The position numbers and the translations under genes were made by a program. From Ilyonectria destructans (lineage: Eukaryota; Ascomycota; Sordariomycetes; Hypocreales; Nectriaceae), in assembly GCA_020740775.1 (NCBI GenBank), contig JAHEWK010000004.1:2108001-2172000 (forward strand): 64,000 nucleotides of DNA, read 5' to 3'. Position 1 is the first letter of the stretch. Every line of letters begins with the position of its first letter. Below, piece by piece: positions 22,292 through 33,125 of this stretch. Below the pieces are notes generated by a model. That model had not been told where the DNA came from, searched no databases, and saw nothing but the letters and a program-made list of their open reading frames with translations.

Positions 22292-22668
22292 GTGCGCCTC
22301 TGTCATTAACAAAGTGAAGGACAACGGTGAAGACCCTAAGAGAGATAATACACATCATGCATAGGCTCGCAGCTATGTTTTGTTATTAGGGTTAAAGAAG
22401 TAAAGAGCAGCCAAGGTTCTTGAATCTCAGTAACAAGAAGGGACAGAGTACATTATGTCCTGAGAGAGTCCAACATCACAACTATATAGTTCATAACTCT
22501 ACATCACAGCCATGTCGCAAAGATCTCCCTCATCCTACCCACAGCCAAATGCAACGCCTATCATCACCCCTATATGTGCATTAATAAAAAAATCTAAACG
22601 CAATATGTCTGCGAGACGGCCAGAACTGGAGAAGGATACAGCGCCGTCTCATCTCAACATTGTTCGTC

Positions 22669-24653
22669 TCATTTCGCTTCAAGTTGAAAATGATTCGTGC
22701 CCAAGCCCACAACCTCAAACAAGATCGGGATAATAGCCACGGCAAACCAAGCAATTCCTATACAATATTAGCATCTGGCACAAAGTACCAATATTCACAA
22801 AAGGGAACTCACCGGTATAGATGATGAGCTTTGTCACTACCTCGACGTCGTACCGCACGCGGGGTTTCACCAATAGGGAGAACATCTCCTTCTCGCCAAG
22901 CCCATCCTCTTCGGTTACGACAATCTCGATCTGATCATCCTCGGCCACCGGTGATGCAGTAATATCGCCATTGCTCACCATCCTCTCATACTCACTCGCG
23001 CGGGGTGGTTGCGATCCAGAGGCAAGGGCGCCCTTGCCGGAATGATCTTCATGGGTAGTCTGGAGCTCCAAATTGCTTGACATGCTCCTCAGGCTACGGT
23101 TGCTACCAACGCTCTCGCGCCGTCTGCGCTCACGGTATGCCAGCGTCTCGTACGCATCTGCAGCGCTCTGAGGGCCAATCGACACTGATCGACCTCGGGT
23201 AGTGGGATATCGAATACTCTCGACCATACGGGGGAAATCCGAGGCCGTGGGAATGAGAGTATCTAAGCGGGATCCAGGTGGCACAGACTCGTACTTGCTG
23301 GCGGGGGTGAAGAAGCGTCGCGGCATGTTCACACCAACCTGCTCGAAGATGCGGAAGAGGTGAGGAAGGAGTTTGAGCAGCAGTGGCTTCATCGTCTCAC
23401 GCCAGGCAAAGATGACGAAAACACCAAACACGATCCTACCCACGTAGGTGCTCCAATCCAGGTGCTCAATATAAACGGGGCTTCCGCCATGCGCGTGCGT
23501 CGCCCAGGGATCTAGGGCAATCTTTCCATACGTCCAAGTGCCAAATTCGAGGCCGATAACAACGCCAGCAAAAGCAACGCTGTCATCATAGCAAGGGCAG
23601 TCATCTGCGGGCTCCGGATGGATGCGCACGAGAACCAGAATGATGAGACCCGCCACTACAGGGGCCAGCCAGGAGCTTTCGTGCATGTACTGATCCAGCG
23701 GGGGACCGCAATAGAACTCGAGCCAGGCGATAGCAGCGCCCATGATAGAGCCAACAATGACGTCGAGGAAGCCGTGCATGCCGCAGTAGAGACGACCGAA
23801 GATAATGGAGATGGCATAGAAGTAAGATAGGGCCTCGAGGGCGAACGTCGTGGTCGCCGGAAGGGTGTTTTCGGGGCTGCGCAAGTTGAGGATCGCCAAT
23901 AAGGCGACGGAAACGGCATTGGCGCTATGGGTCGACGGGAAACCATACTCGAGGGCAGCGGAGCCAGACATGGTGATGCGGTGCAGAGGCGGGGAGAGCG
24001 GGCGAGGGAGTGAGTAGAAGTCCTTGACGAAGCCAGTCCAGAAGACGCCGAGCGCCAGAATGTGGACGAGTCTAGAGGAGAGAGTTGTCAGTGTCGCCGT
24101 CTTCAAATCTGACTACGCGCTGAAACGGCGGGGAATGAATAGAGGCGTAACGCAGCGTATCGCAGGTTGAGCCGATAGATGAAGTGACCTACCCTTTGCC
24201 AAAGGCGGCATGTCCGCACCAGAAGCATATGGGCAACCCGATCATGAAGAAAGTATGGGTTCCCAGGTTGGCGGTAATGGCAAAGTAACTATCGAGGGCG
24301 GGGGTTCGCAGCTTGTCCTGCATCCAGGCGAGGTACGGCGTCTCCATTCGGATCAGGGGCAGCAGCTGCTGGCGCAATGAGTACCGCCATTTTGGCAGGG
24401 CGCGCTTGTCTGTGAGGGGTGACAAGACATGAGGTTAGCAGAAGCGCTTTTTCCTGGAGGGGAGGCAGAGGGAGAAGAAAGAGTGGTTGGGAGGGTGCTC
24501 ACAGTGGTCGAGGCTCCTCAATCCAGCGTCGGGCATCATCTCGCCATCCTTGGCCGCGACAGCTGCGGGAGGGAGAGTGGCCGTAGCCGTGGCTGTAGCG
24601 GTGGCCGTTGCACCGGCGGCGGGCGAGTGGGCATCGCCTCGCAGGTCGCTCAT
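22669..24653 (-). CDS. LCB3: Sphingoid long-chain base-1-phosphate phosphatase (LCB3/YSR type)
   Basis: ER-membrane PAP2-family enzyme that dephosphorylates sphingoid base phosphates, feeding ceramide synthesis and limiting a stress signal. Exons 24653-24503, 24409-24193, 24071-22813 and 22757-22669 give 571 aa. All three phosphatase motifs are intact and correctly spaced: KDFYSLPRP (K-x6-RP), GFPSTHS, and GRLYCGMHGFLD (R-x5-H-x3-D). Several membrane spans surround them. The soluble segment at about 400-540 is Ser/Arg-rich and likely phosphorylated. The last exon is short and adds a further hydrophobic stretch (AWFAVAIIPILFEVV). The N terminus carries an alternating Ala-Thr run (about residues 15-26). 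Placement in the LCB3/YSR3 group rests on motif context. Confidence 0.9.
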
Positions 24654-26013
24654 GGTGGAAGGGCGGGAAGGACACAGAGGAAGACGAGAGATACGACGAG
24701 TCTGTCAATGGCAGAGGCAGAGAAGAGACGACGCGGGACAGATTCCACGAGAGAACATCGAAGTTTCAGGAGCACGTGGGGGAAGGCGGACGGTTGGCGG
24801 CGACGGCAGCAGGTGGTGGAACCAAGCGCGAACGGGGAAGGAGCGAACGGCGCCAGGAGAAGCTTCCCAGGCACGGAGGACGAACGTCAAACCTTAAAGG
24901 AGTGCGGTGGTTTTGACTTGCAATGTCGCAGCAGCTCGCACAGCCGGGCACTGCCTAACACTGCCCTCTGCCAACTAAGCGCATCGCCAGCCCTGATAGT
25001 GATTCCTCTGCAGACCGAGAGACACACGACCAACGAACGCAGGATTTGCGCTTGCTTACTGCCGCTGACTACCTTCACAGCCGAGGCGGGAGCGGACTTT
25101 ACTGCTGAAGCGAGCTGTCCGTGTCCTTGGCCGGTGCGGTTTACGCGGATCCCACTCGCTAATTGCAGTCCTTCGCGTATCCCTGGCTGGTCCCCGGAAT
25201 TCGTTCCTCCAGATGCTCCGACAGGAAACCTACGGCGGAAGGATCCAATCACTCTCAATGTACTCGTACATGGGTCCTATCAGTCTTCAGCGGCAGCCCG
25301 CGGCCAACTCCAGGTGGGTTCAGTGAAGAGGTGTTACTGCACGCCGTCAGCCCTCACCAGCGCCCAAAACAGGGTATTCGACTCCGCACGATGACATTTC
25401 GTGAACCCTGAACAAACCACCATGTCGTGTGTACGAAGTGCAGGGCCTCCCCATTAAAATTGGATGCTTGGCGCGGATGTTCCCCAATCGAGCCGCATCC
25501 AACCCAAGCGACCAGACCACAATGACATGCACGCAGACGAATTGAGGCATATTGGCAGTAAGGGTAGGTATCCGCACCATGGTAGCCGCACGTACCAGAA
25601 GCCAATCTATTTACCTCCTGGCCAAGCTGAAGACATCGAGGCCGGGACAAGGCGTTTCCAGGCTGTCTTCATGGATCTCTCCCCGTAGATGGCTAAAGTA
25701 GCGAACGCAGGTACCCAGCTTTAGGGCAGCTGTTAGTGGACTCCAGCGGGTGATCCACTAATAAGGCCTGCTAACTTACGAGCTAACCACTAATAGCAGC
25801 CTCAGTTCATCTGCACAGAGCTGGGGGACTGCCTCGGCAGAATGCCAACCTGGATGTGGAAACACCATCGCAATACCAGCTCACTCTCAACCAGCCCTGT
25901 CAACTCAGCCATCAACACTGGGTACTGCTGTCTATCTCTCAACCCTGCCATCACACATCCATCACGTTGCCCCATCCGAGCTTCCGCCCTCCACTTCCAA
26001 TCCCCTTCACCCA
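24654..26013. other. Divergent intergenic region, LCB3-type and reductase genes
   Basis: About 1.36 kb between divergent starts. A 321-codon plus-strand frame crosses the LCB3 start (24429-25394) but is antisense shadow plus chance. A cluster of CCACTAA sites lies at 25733-25793 (listed separately). Confidence 0.55.
25733..25793. repeat. Clustered inverted and direct CCACTAA motifs
   Basis: TTAGTGGA (25733-25740) and TCCACTAA (25754-25761) form a perfect 8-bp inverted repeat with a 13-nt spacer, and another CCACTAA follows at about 25787-25793. It could be a factor-binding cluster in the divergent promoter. Confidence 0.5.
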
Positions 26014-27171
26014 ATGGCTCTCGCTGGCAAACACTGCGCTATAGTCGGGGCCACCGGCATCATCGGCTCCCATATCGCCCAAGCATTCGCCCGCCGGGGC
26101 GCCGTCCTCTCCCTTCTTGGCCGCTCCGTTCTTGAATCCCGCCCCCGGCTCGAGCCCCTCCTAGCGCCTTACCTCCCTCCACCCTCGTCCCCATCGCCTG
26201 ATACTGTTCAGGGTCGGTCCAATAGCAATATTCCGTCGGAGCATCGCTTTATTCGCCTTGATGTCTCTCAGCGCGAGAATATCAAGGACATATTTGCGGG
26301 GCGGAGTCAAAACAATGTTAGTTTCTTTCGTCTTTCAATTTTCAGTGACATGGTTCTCTCTATATTCAGTGAAAGCATTGTCAACGAGTTGACTGACCGT
26401 TTGACGCAAAGGACCAAGATGCCATAGTTGGCCCCGTTGATATTCTCGTCAACTGTGCCGGCATTTCTCAGACGTCCTTCCTTAAGAGAACATCAGAACA
26501 AGAACTGAGCGACGTTCTTGAAACCAACTTGATGGCCACCATGCTGGTATGCAAGCATGCAAAGCTCCGTCCTCATGGTAAGCCATAATTTCTAGCCCTT
26601 TTGTCCCTTGCGCAAGCTGACTTACACCATCACCAGGCTGCATCATCAACGTCTCCAGCCTCATGGCCACCAAGGGCGGATCCGGAGCCACAGCATATGC
26701 CGCCTCCAAGGCAGGCGTAGTCGGTAAGTAAAGGTTTTTCATAAGTCGTGCCTATTCTCCTTTTTATGTGATTGTTCCCACATTTACTGTACAATGGCAA
26801 AAAAACAGCCTGACATCCTCCCAGGCTTCACTCGTGCTCTTTGCCGTGAGCTCGGCCCTCGCTCCATCCGCGTCAATGCCCTGCTTCCCGGTTGGGTAGC
26901 TAGTCCAATGTGGGATCGTAAGTCTGCCTCGTCCCCTCATAACTGATCTCCAATGCCCCCAAAACCCCCTTCATCCGGAAGGGTCGATGCTAATGTACAA
27001 CACGCCGGTTTAGATCTTAAGCCAGAATTGCAAGCAGCCTTCCTCAAGGATACCCCCTTAAATCGCGTGGGAGATCCAGAGGAAATTGCCGAGGCCGCCG
27101 TCTTTCTCGCCTCAAACGCCTTCGCCAATAACTGTGTCCTCAATCTCGACGGCGGATTGAGTGCAGCCTGA
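26014..27171 (+). CDS. Short-chain dehydrogenase, 3-oxoacyl-ACP reductase (FabG/OAR1) type
   Basis: NAD(P)H-dependent reductase of the classical SDR family, closest in pattern to FabG/OAR1/CBR4 enzymes, which reduce 3-oxoacyl thioesters in mitochondrial fatty acid synthesis. Exons 26014-26316, 26412-26577, 26637-26723, 26825-26917 and 27014-27171 give 268 aa. The nucleotide motif (GATGIIGSHIA) is at residues 12-22. NCAG follows near 120, the catalytic Ser in VSSLMA, and Y-x3-K in AYAASKAG. The C terminus (NRVGDPEEIAEAAVFLAS, LNLDGGLSAA) is FabG-like. A proline- and serine-rich insert (about residues 53-75) is unusual. No clear mitochondrial presequence is seen. Intron 1 uses an AAAG acceptor. 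The stop is only 48 bp from the convergent UBA2 stop. Confidence 0.86.
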
Positions 27172-27219
27172 TGCATCTATCCAGGAATGCACAATATCGT
27201 CTCTTCTAGACGCAGTCAA

Positions 27220-29740
27220 TCAATCATCAATGACGATCGCGCCACCAGCGTCCTCCACTACCACTACCTCCGCGCTAGATTCGGCAATCTTAACCTTCTT
27301 CAGAGGTTGCTCAACGTCATCGGGATGAGATCGCTTGAGACTCTTCGGCTCAACCTCGACAACGGCATCAGCGTCGGCGGTGGGTTGGCCGTTCTGCTGG
27401 CCGGTTCCATTTGTCTCAACGGGCTGCACCTTCTTCGGTTTCCGTGGAATCTGAGGCGTATCCGTGAATGTGACTTCGATGGGCTTCTTGTCGGCGTCAA
27501 GGTTCCTGCTCTTGTTAGTCGCCAGTACATCCCTCTCTTGGGGGTCGGGCACAAACCCTTCTTGGATATTGATGACGATGTTGACAAATGTGTCATCGTC
27601 ATCGTCATCAATGATGGTCAAAAACGAATCCTTCTGAATCCCTGTATCATAGTTAGACAATGTAGAAATATGTGTATCGGATGGGAGTTCTCACCGAGAT
27701 CACTCAATTTCTTGGGAAGGTTGTCGGTTTCGTCAAAGTCGTACAAGATACCAACATCATTGTTCACGACGAACTCCTTGTCTTCAAATCCCAGCTTAGC
27801 CTTGATGAAGTCTTCCACGAGGTCATTGAGAGTCGCCCGAGACAGGTCTACAACGACGCTGGTGTTGTAGACACTACAGACTGGGCAGTCAGGGTTCGGC
27901 TCTCGAGACCTATCGGGAGCAAGGAGGCGCGCCGAGGCGAATGGAGTCAAGAAGACCTGTATCATGTTAGGTGATGAAATAACGCGACGTCTCGAACTTC
28001 AGGAAGAACTTGCCTCCTTCGACTGTGTATATTCGCCCTTCAGGACCTTGAAGGACTGCAGGACGCAGAGGCCTGCCACAATCGCATTCGTAGTGGCAAT
28101 GGCAGGGATAATGTTGCCAGCCATCTGCTTAATGTCGAAACGCGACTTGCTCTCGATGCCAAAGATTGTGGAGCGAATGTTGGCGCTTGCGGCAACAAAA
28201 TCAAGAGTATCGACGTCATCCTTGTCGAAGGTGATGGTGGGCTCCGGATCCTCGGGGCGTTTGTTCTTCTTGAGCTCAATAATGCGCTTGCTTAGCCGAT
28301 TGAGGCTGTCGTTGAAGGCAACGAGGCTTTCCTCGAGCGACCAGGTTCGCTGGTCATCGCCAAGGACCTTATCCTTCAACGCAAGAGCTTCGGTAGCTTC
28401 CGACAAAACCTTCTCGTACTTGAGAGGCTCTGGTGCCCTCCGCGACTTCCACATGTCTTCAACAGAGCGCAATCTTTCGATGTCGCCGTTGAAGACCTTA
28501 TCAAATAGCATCTGTGAAAACTGGGGTGTGCCCACAGCATCTCGGATCTTCTTGAGGGCATCCGACTCCTTCTTAAGCTCTTCAATCTCTTGGGCTATTC
28601 CCACTTAGTTACTTGCATGGTAAGAATATGCTCGATGAACTCACCATTATCACCATCAGAGGTGTGATCAAATGCGGTTTGATCTTCACTGGTTCCGAAA
28701 ATTTCGCTGGAATATCTTGTCAGCAGACGCCTCTCGGGTTCACAGATGACTTGGGTACATACTTGAGCAGATAGCTCTTGCCCCAGACAATGCAGTGGAT
28801 GGGCTGACTGGGGGTGCTCCGAATGGTACACACAGGGAACGACTTGGGCGTCTCCTTGGGTGTGCAATCGTAACACGCCGTAACGCCTTTCTTAATCACC
28901 TGCACCTGGCCGTTAAAGCCGGTTGTACCACTCTCGATGAGTGGAACATCGGCAGCCAAGCACATCTTATTCACATGTCGTCTGGCCTCCAGGTTGTCGA
29001 GTGCGTTAAAGGCGATGTGGAATTCGCGGAACCACGAGACGGAGAACTCAGTGTCCTTGATATTGGCATGGTGGGCCACAATCTTAACACTCGGGTTGAA
29101 TCGCTGCGCAACCTCTTTGGCGACCTGCGATTTGTTAACGACCTGGTTCATGGCGGGACCTGGCCACCAGTACATACCAACGCCTTGGACTTCTTGATAT
29201 GCTCGTGGCCGAAGAGGAACTGTCGGTTCAGGTTGGAGAGATCGATGGTGTCAAGGTCGACAATGTGGATTTCGCCGAAGCCGATCAGCACCAGGTTCTT
29301 GAGGAGCTCACAGCCAATGCCGCCAGCACCAACCATGAGCACGCGAGCCTACACAAGCATCGTTAGTCCCAAGGACGGAATATATTTGGGTCGAGTCCCA
29401 TCATCGAGTCGGAGAATCAGGATCGTTGGTGAAGACCATCGGGGTGGCGTTGTGTTTGGGCGCGAGAAGGACTCGGTTCGGGGGAACGACGACTAGTTGC
29501 ACGTACCTGCTTCACCGAGGTATTCAGAGACGCGCCGAGTGACTGGTTGTTGAATCCATCGCGCTTCATGGCGGGCGATCGTCGCTGCGGGATCTGGTTG
29601 GGCGGAACAGGCTGCAGAGGTTGTTGCTGGAGTTGTTGAGGGGGCTGTTCGTGCTGCTGCTGTTGCTCTTGCGGCGCCGTAGCCGTAGCCGTAGCCGTAG
29701 GTGCAGGCTGGGCCTGGTTCGCAGCGCTCGTCGCATCCAT
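27220..29740 (-). CDS. UBA2: SUMO-activating enzyme E1 subunit UBA2
   Basis: Catalytic subunit of the Aos1-Uba2 E1 that adenylates SUMO and carries it as a thioester for Ubc9. Exons 29740-29507, 29348-29178, 29142-28763, 28706-28645, 28594-28014, 27956-27695 and 27641-27220 give about 703 aa. The ATP-binding [10 protein letters not shown] is at about 83-92. The active-site Cys is in [10 protein letters not shown] (about residue 240). Zinc cysteines are seen in ACYDC and CPVC. The ubiquitin-fold domain and an acidic, KK-rich C tail follow. Intron 5 has a GC donor (AG/GCAAGT); no GT donor restores the frame. The first about 65 residues are Ala/Thr/Gln/Pro low complexity and atypical; translation might start instead at the Met of MKRDGFNNQ. 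Confidence 0.92.
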
Positions 29741-30570
29741 GGTGGACGTAGTGGACGTAGTCGTCGTCGTCGTCTTTACCACTCGATAGGCGCAAAGTGC
29801 GGGTCGGATGAAGGTATCAGGAGGGTTGAAAGGCTGCGCGCGCATGCGGTCGCGAGATATGCAGGCAGGGAGAAGTGATCGCGCGAGGTGCAGCCGAGTC
29901 CTGGTCCTTGTTGCGCTTGCTCGCAGTGAAGGCAGCGGACGTAGGTTAGTGGACGCAGTGGGCGCTGTTTCTGGTGAGAGAGAGCTGAGACGCAGGCAGC
30001 AGCCAATGATATCCACGCACGGTGCCGCGGATCGACCAACCGGGGCCGGAATAGTGAGAATGCAGCGCGCTGATTGGTGGCCTTGTCAGCCTGGTCGCTG
30101 GCTCTCCGACTTTTGGCCGTTGTCAACAGGTGAGCGTGGGCAGCCTGCACGCAAACGAGCCCAGCATGCCGTGATGCATGTACTATACAACAACGGCGGG
30201 GGTCAATTGGCTGCCCTGCAGATCGTTTCGACAGGGTCTTTGTTTTTTGTTCACTTGTGCCCACGGATTCGCCCTCCTTCTCCCCATTAAAACATGGTCT
30301 TTAGACCCTCTGGCCTTCCAGAGCCACGCCCTTTGTTTTAGATGCCCTAGCCACTTTGACCGCGGGGTTTCCCTGTAATCAATGCACCTACCGCCTTGTC
30401 AGTTTCGCGCCCCACGACAAGATATTCCTGAGTCAAGCAGTCGAGACCACGGTCGCTTACAGATTCAGTCGCCATACTCGCTCCCTCATCACTCATTGGT
30501 AAATTTTCTTGACTTGTGTCTCTTTTCCAAACCTTTCGTAGTTGCACCGTAGGCTCAAGTCCCCTCAAAA
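29741..30570. other. Divergent promoter region, UBA2 and QNG1
   Basis: Noncoding sequence between divergent starts. The UBA2 side contains GTC/GTAGTC repeats (29745-29775). No further gene is supportable. Confidence 0.55.
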
Positions 30571-31839
30571 ATGTCCGACGACGAGGCGGATCCTGAGCTG
30601 CTTGAGCTTCTCCGCCAGCACTGCCATGGAAAACTCGATATCAAGGCCGAACCTGAGACAGGCGTCCTCGAAACCGTCGAGCATGTCTACGACACCTGCA
30701 TCGACGTCGCCATCGACATGCGTGCCTCCAAGAACGCCGCCGAGGCCATCTACTCGCAGATGCAGGAGAAGAGCTACTCCACCGCTACCTGGTCGGAACA
30801 CGAGCTGCACCCGCAGACCAAGGACGAGAGCACCGTTGCCTTCATCTTCACTATGGACCTGTTGAACTTCTCTTTCTGGTCCGAACTACCCGATGACGAG
30901 AGGTTCGCCATCGAGTACCGCGGAAAGAGATGGACTGGGTATTGGAGCTTGGTTGCGGCGCTTCAGAGGGCTCTCGAAGAAGGTCAGTTGCCACGTCGCA
31001 TGATAAACCATTCTTATAGTTGACACGGACTTTGATTCGGGGCGCAAGGCATCCCCATTACAGATCCTCAGTACTGGAACGATGCAGACAAGTGCAATTT
31101 GGAATCCATGAGGCATGTTTTCCGATCATGCACTGAAGAGGAGATGCCTCTGCTCCAAGAACGCCTCGACTGTCTGCGCGAGGCCGCCCAGGTGCTGGAC
31201 GAGGTAACTCTCGCGACTTCTATTACATTGCAACCGCTCTGACCCCCAAGCTTAGCGCTACGACTTCTCCATCACGGAGCTTATGACTGCTGCCGACGGA
31301 TCAGCTGCACAGCTCGTCAACTTGCTGGCCGAGGACTTTGACTGCTTTCGCGACGAGCATCGATTCGAGGACGGCAAGATGATTCGGTTCCTCAAGAGAG
31401 CCCAGATTCTGGTTGCCGACCTGTGGGCTTGCTTCAACGGCGAGTCCTATGGTGAATTCCACGACATTGACAAAATCACCATTTTCGCCGACTACCGCAT
31501 CCCTCAGATCCTTATCTCTCTTGGCGCGCTGTACTGCTGTCCGGGTATTGCAACAGCTATCAAGGATAAGAAGATGATAGAAAGTGGGTCTGCATGGGAA
31601 GTGCAGCTGCGTGGTAAGTGGACAGTCGATAGAAGCGACGAGACGACCGAGACTAATACGTAGCAGCTTGCAGCATCTGGTGTGTCGAGTTGATTCGGCG
31701 CGAGATTAAGCGGAAGCACCCCGATGCCCATGTCAACGCTATACTGATCGATTTCTTCCTCTACGACAGTGTGAAAGAGCAGGAGGCTGCTGGAAAGGAG
31801 TCAATCCCACACCATCGAACGAGGAGCATCTGGTACTAG
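30571..31839 (+). CDS. QNG1: Queuosine 5'-phosphate N-glycosylase (queuosine salvage, DUF2419)
   Basis: Releases queuine base from queuosine 5'-phosphate so it can be inserted into tRNA anticodons by TGT. Exons 30571-30982, 31049-31203, 31256-31613 and 31667-31839 give 365 aa. The sequence is typical of the Q-salvage family: [44 protein letters not shown], the central segment MTAADGSAAQLVNLLAEDF, ILVADLWACF, and FADYRIPQILISLGALYC. The conserved Asp residues of the pocket occur in TDPQYW and ADYRIPQ. Length is close to the family norm (about 340-370). Baker's yeast lacks this gene, while many filamentous fungi keep it as scavengers of environmental queuine. It converges with POLD4 over 212 bp. 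Confidence 0.88.
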
Positions 31840-32051
31840 GTACGGGTGGGGTGGCAAATGACACAGAACCTCGACACTCAATACTGGCCACGGAGGGTTT
31901 AGCATATAGACATGATGCTTTAAATTCAACCGCATCAGGTTGATAGAGTAGTTTAGTACAAAGACAAAGAGCCTCGCAGGCAAGCAAATCCTCCAACTTC
32001 ACCCAAGACGCCATAGCTCCCCAGACCCAACCACATTCATCAAACCAAAAA

Positions 32052-32718
32052 TCATTGCCCCACGGTTGACGAGTTAAGAATCTCATCCATATGCGCAGTA
32101 TCGATATTCTTGACGTTCTTATTCTCCTCCTTAAGCAAAACAGCCAGAACCTCGATAGGGGGGCTAAGGCCCAGACGCTCAGCTCTGTGCCATCGCTTCA
32201 TGCGAGGCATTCCGATGCAAGGCTGTTGATGTTAGACAACATATCAATAATGGAATCAATAAATGACTTACCCCATATTGTGAGCTCACGTCGAAATACC
32301 TCAAGACCTTCTCCTGCAGCGACAGACCCTCCTGGTGCACTCGTGGGGAGCTCCACTGGCCCTCGATGGATTTCCAATATTTCTTGATCTGCGCATCGGT
32401 GATTTGCTCCGCTCGCACCTCCACTTCCAACTTCTCGGGTGCTGCTTCTATTTCAGGGACAGCCTCGTCCTCTTCCTCGTCTTCCACATCCTGTTCTTCG
32501 GTTTCCTTGGTCTCAGGCTCGTCGATGATGGCCGTTGCAAGCTCATCCTCCTTGGTTGGCTCAGGGACTTCAACATTGGCCACTGCCGGAGAGATGATGG
32601 CCTTCTTGGTATCCTTAGGCACACTCTTCGTCACCTTGTTGGAAAAGCTGAGAAGCGTTGATTGGCCTTTGGCAGGCACTCCTCGGGCACCGCCCATAGA
32701 TCTCCGGGTCGTAGGCAT
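32052..32718 (-). CDS. DNA polymerase delta subunit 4 (POLD4/Cdm1)
   Basis: Smallest subunit of the replicative polymerase delta; it stabilises the holoenzyme and binds PCNA. Exons 32718-32272 and 32222-32052 give 205 aa. A PIP-like PCNA motif (QSTLLSF) sits at residues 19-25 after a basic R/G start. A long acidic linker follows (about 55-105). The conserved C-terminal domain contains LRYFDVSSQYGPCIGMPRMKRWHRAERLGLSPP, read here in pieces across the intron: the intron falls exactly between the SSQYG and PCIGMPR halves of the hallmark. Length is typical of fungal subunits. Baker's yeast lacks a clear counterpart, whereas fission yeast has Cdm1. Confidence 0.92.
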
Positions 32719-33125
32719 CTTGATGGCAAGGGTAGGGGATTAATAGAGTAGGTGGTAAATATCGACTGTATGATCCAGCTTAGGGGAAGGTCGGTAAAAG
32801 TGAATAAGATAATGATCTGTCTCGAAGAGAGATTGCCAATATTGGGCCTGGAGATGGTTCTGGGATGCGACGTTGACAGCCTGTGATGATGAACGCTATG
32901 GTCAGCAGCAAGGTATGACGGAGTGCAGGAGCCCTGACTTTGGCGGGGCAACGCGAGATTGGAGCGCGGTCACGTGGAATTTCACGCTTCTCCTCCTCCA
33001 AGGCAGCAACCAGCGCGATGAGCTGGGATACTGTCACAGGGAATTAACGTGTGTGGAAATGATTGCAAAGAGGGCTTAGATTTGGTTATGATGGACAGTT
33101 AGTGGTGTCCTTTTTATGACGTCTC
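32719..33125. other. POLD4 promoter and SKI8 3' region
   Basis: Noncoding. A CACGTG E-box lies at 32971-32976 and a degenerate cell-cycle box ACGCGA at 32951-32956, about 235-255 bp upstream of POLD4. No perfect ACGCGT is present. Confidence 0.5.

Larger units (their letters stand above)
21857..22668. other. RFC3 promoter and LCB3-type gene 3' region
   Basis: Noncoding. It holds the RFC3 cell-cycle boxes (listed separately) and, from about 22.2 kb, an AT-richer stretch with a potential hairpin at 22251-22291. No ORF of substance is present. Confidence 0.55.

Noticed and set aside
24429..25394. 321-codon plus-strand ORF over the LCB3-type gene start and its promoter
   Set aside because: It overlaps the real first exons in antisense, has no domain, and is rich in Arg, Ser and Gly as expected from GC-rich chance frames.
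27187..27870. 227-codon plus-strand ORF across UBA2 3' exons
   Set aside because: Antisense of UBA2 and crosses its introns.
29385..29410. T-arm-like TGGGTCGAGTCCCA in UBA2 intron 1
   Set aside because: No A box or acceptor stem nearby; it lies inside an intron and is probably chance.
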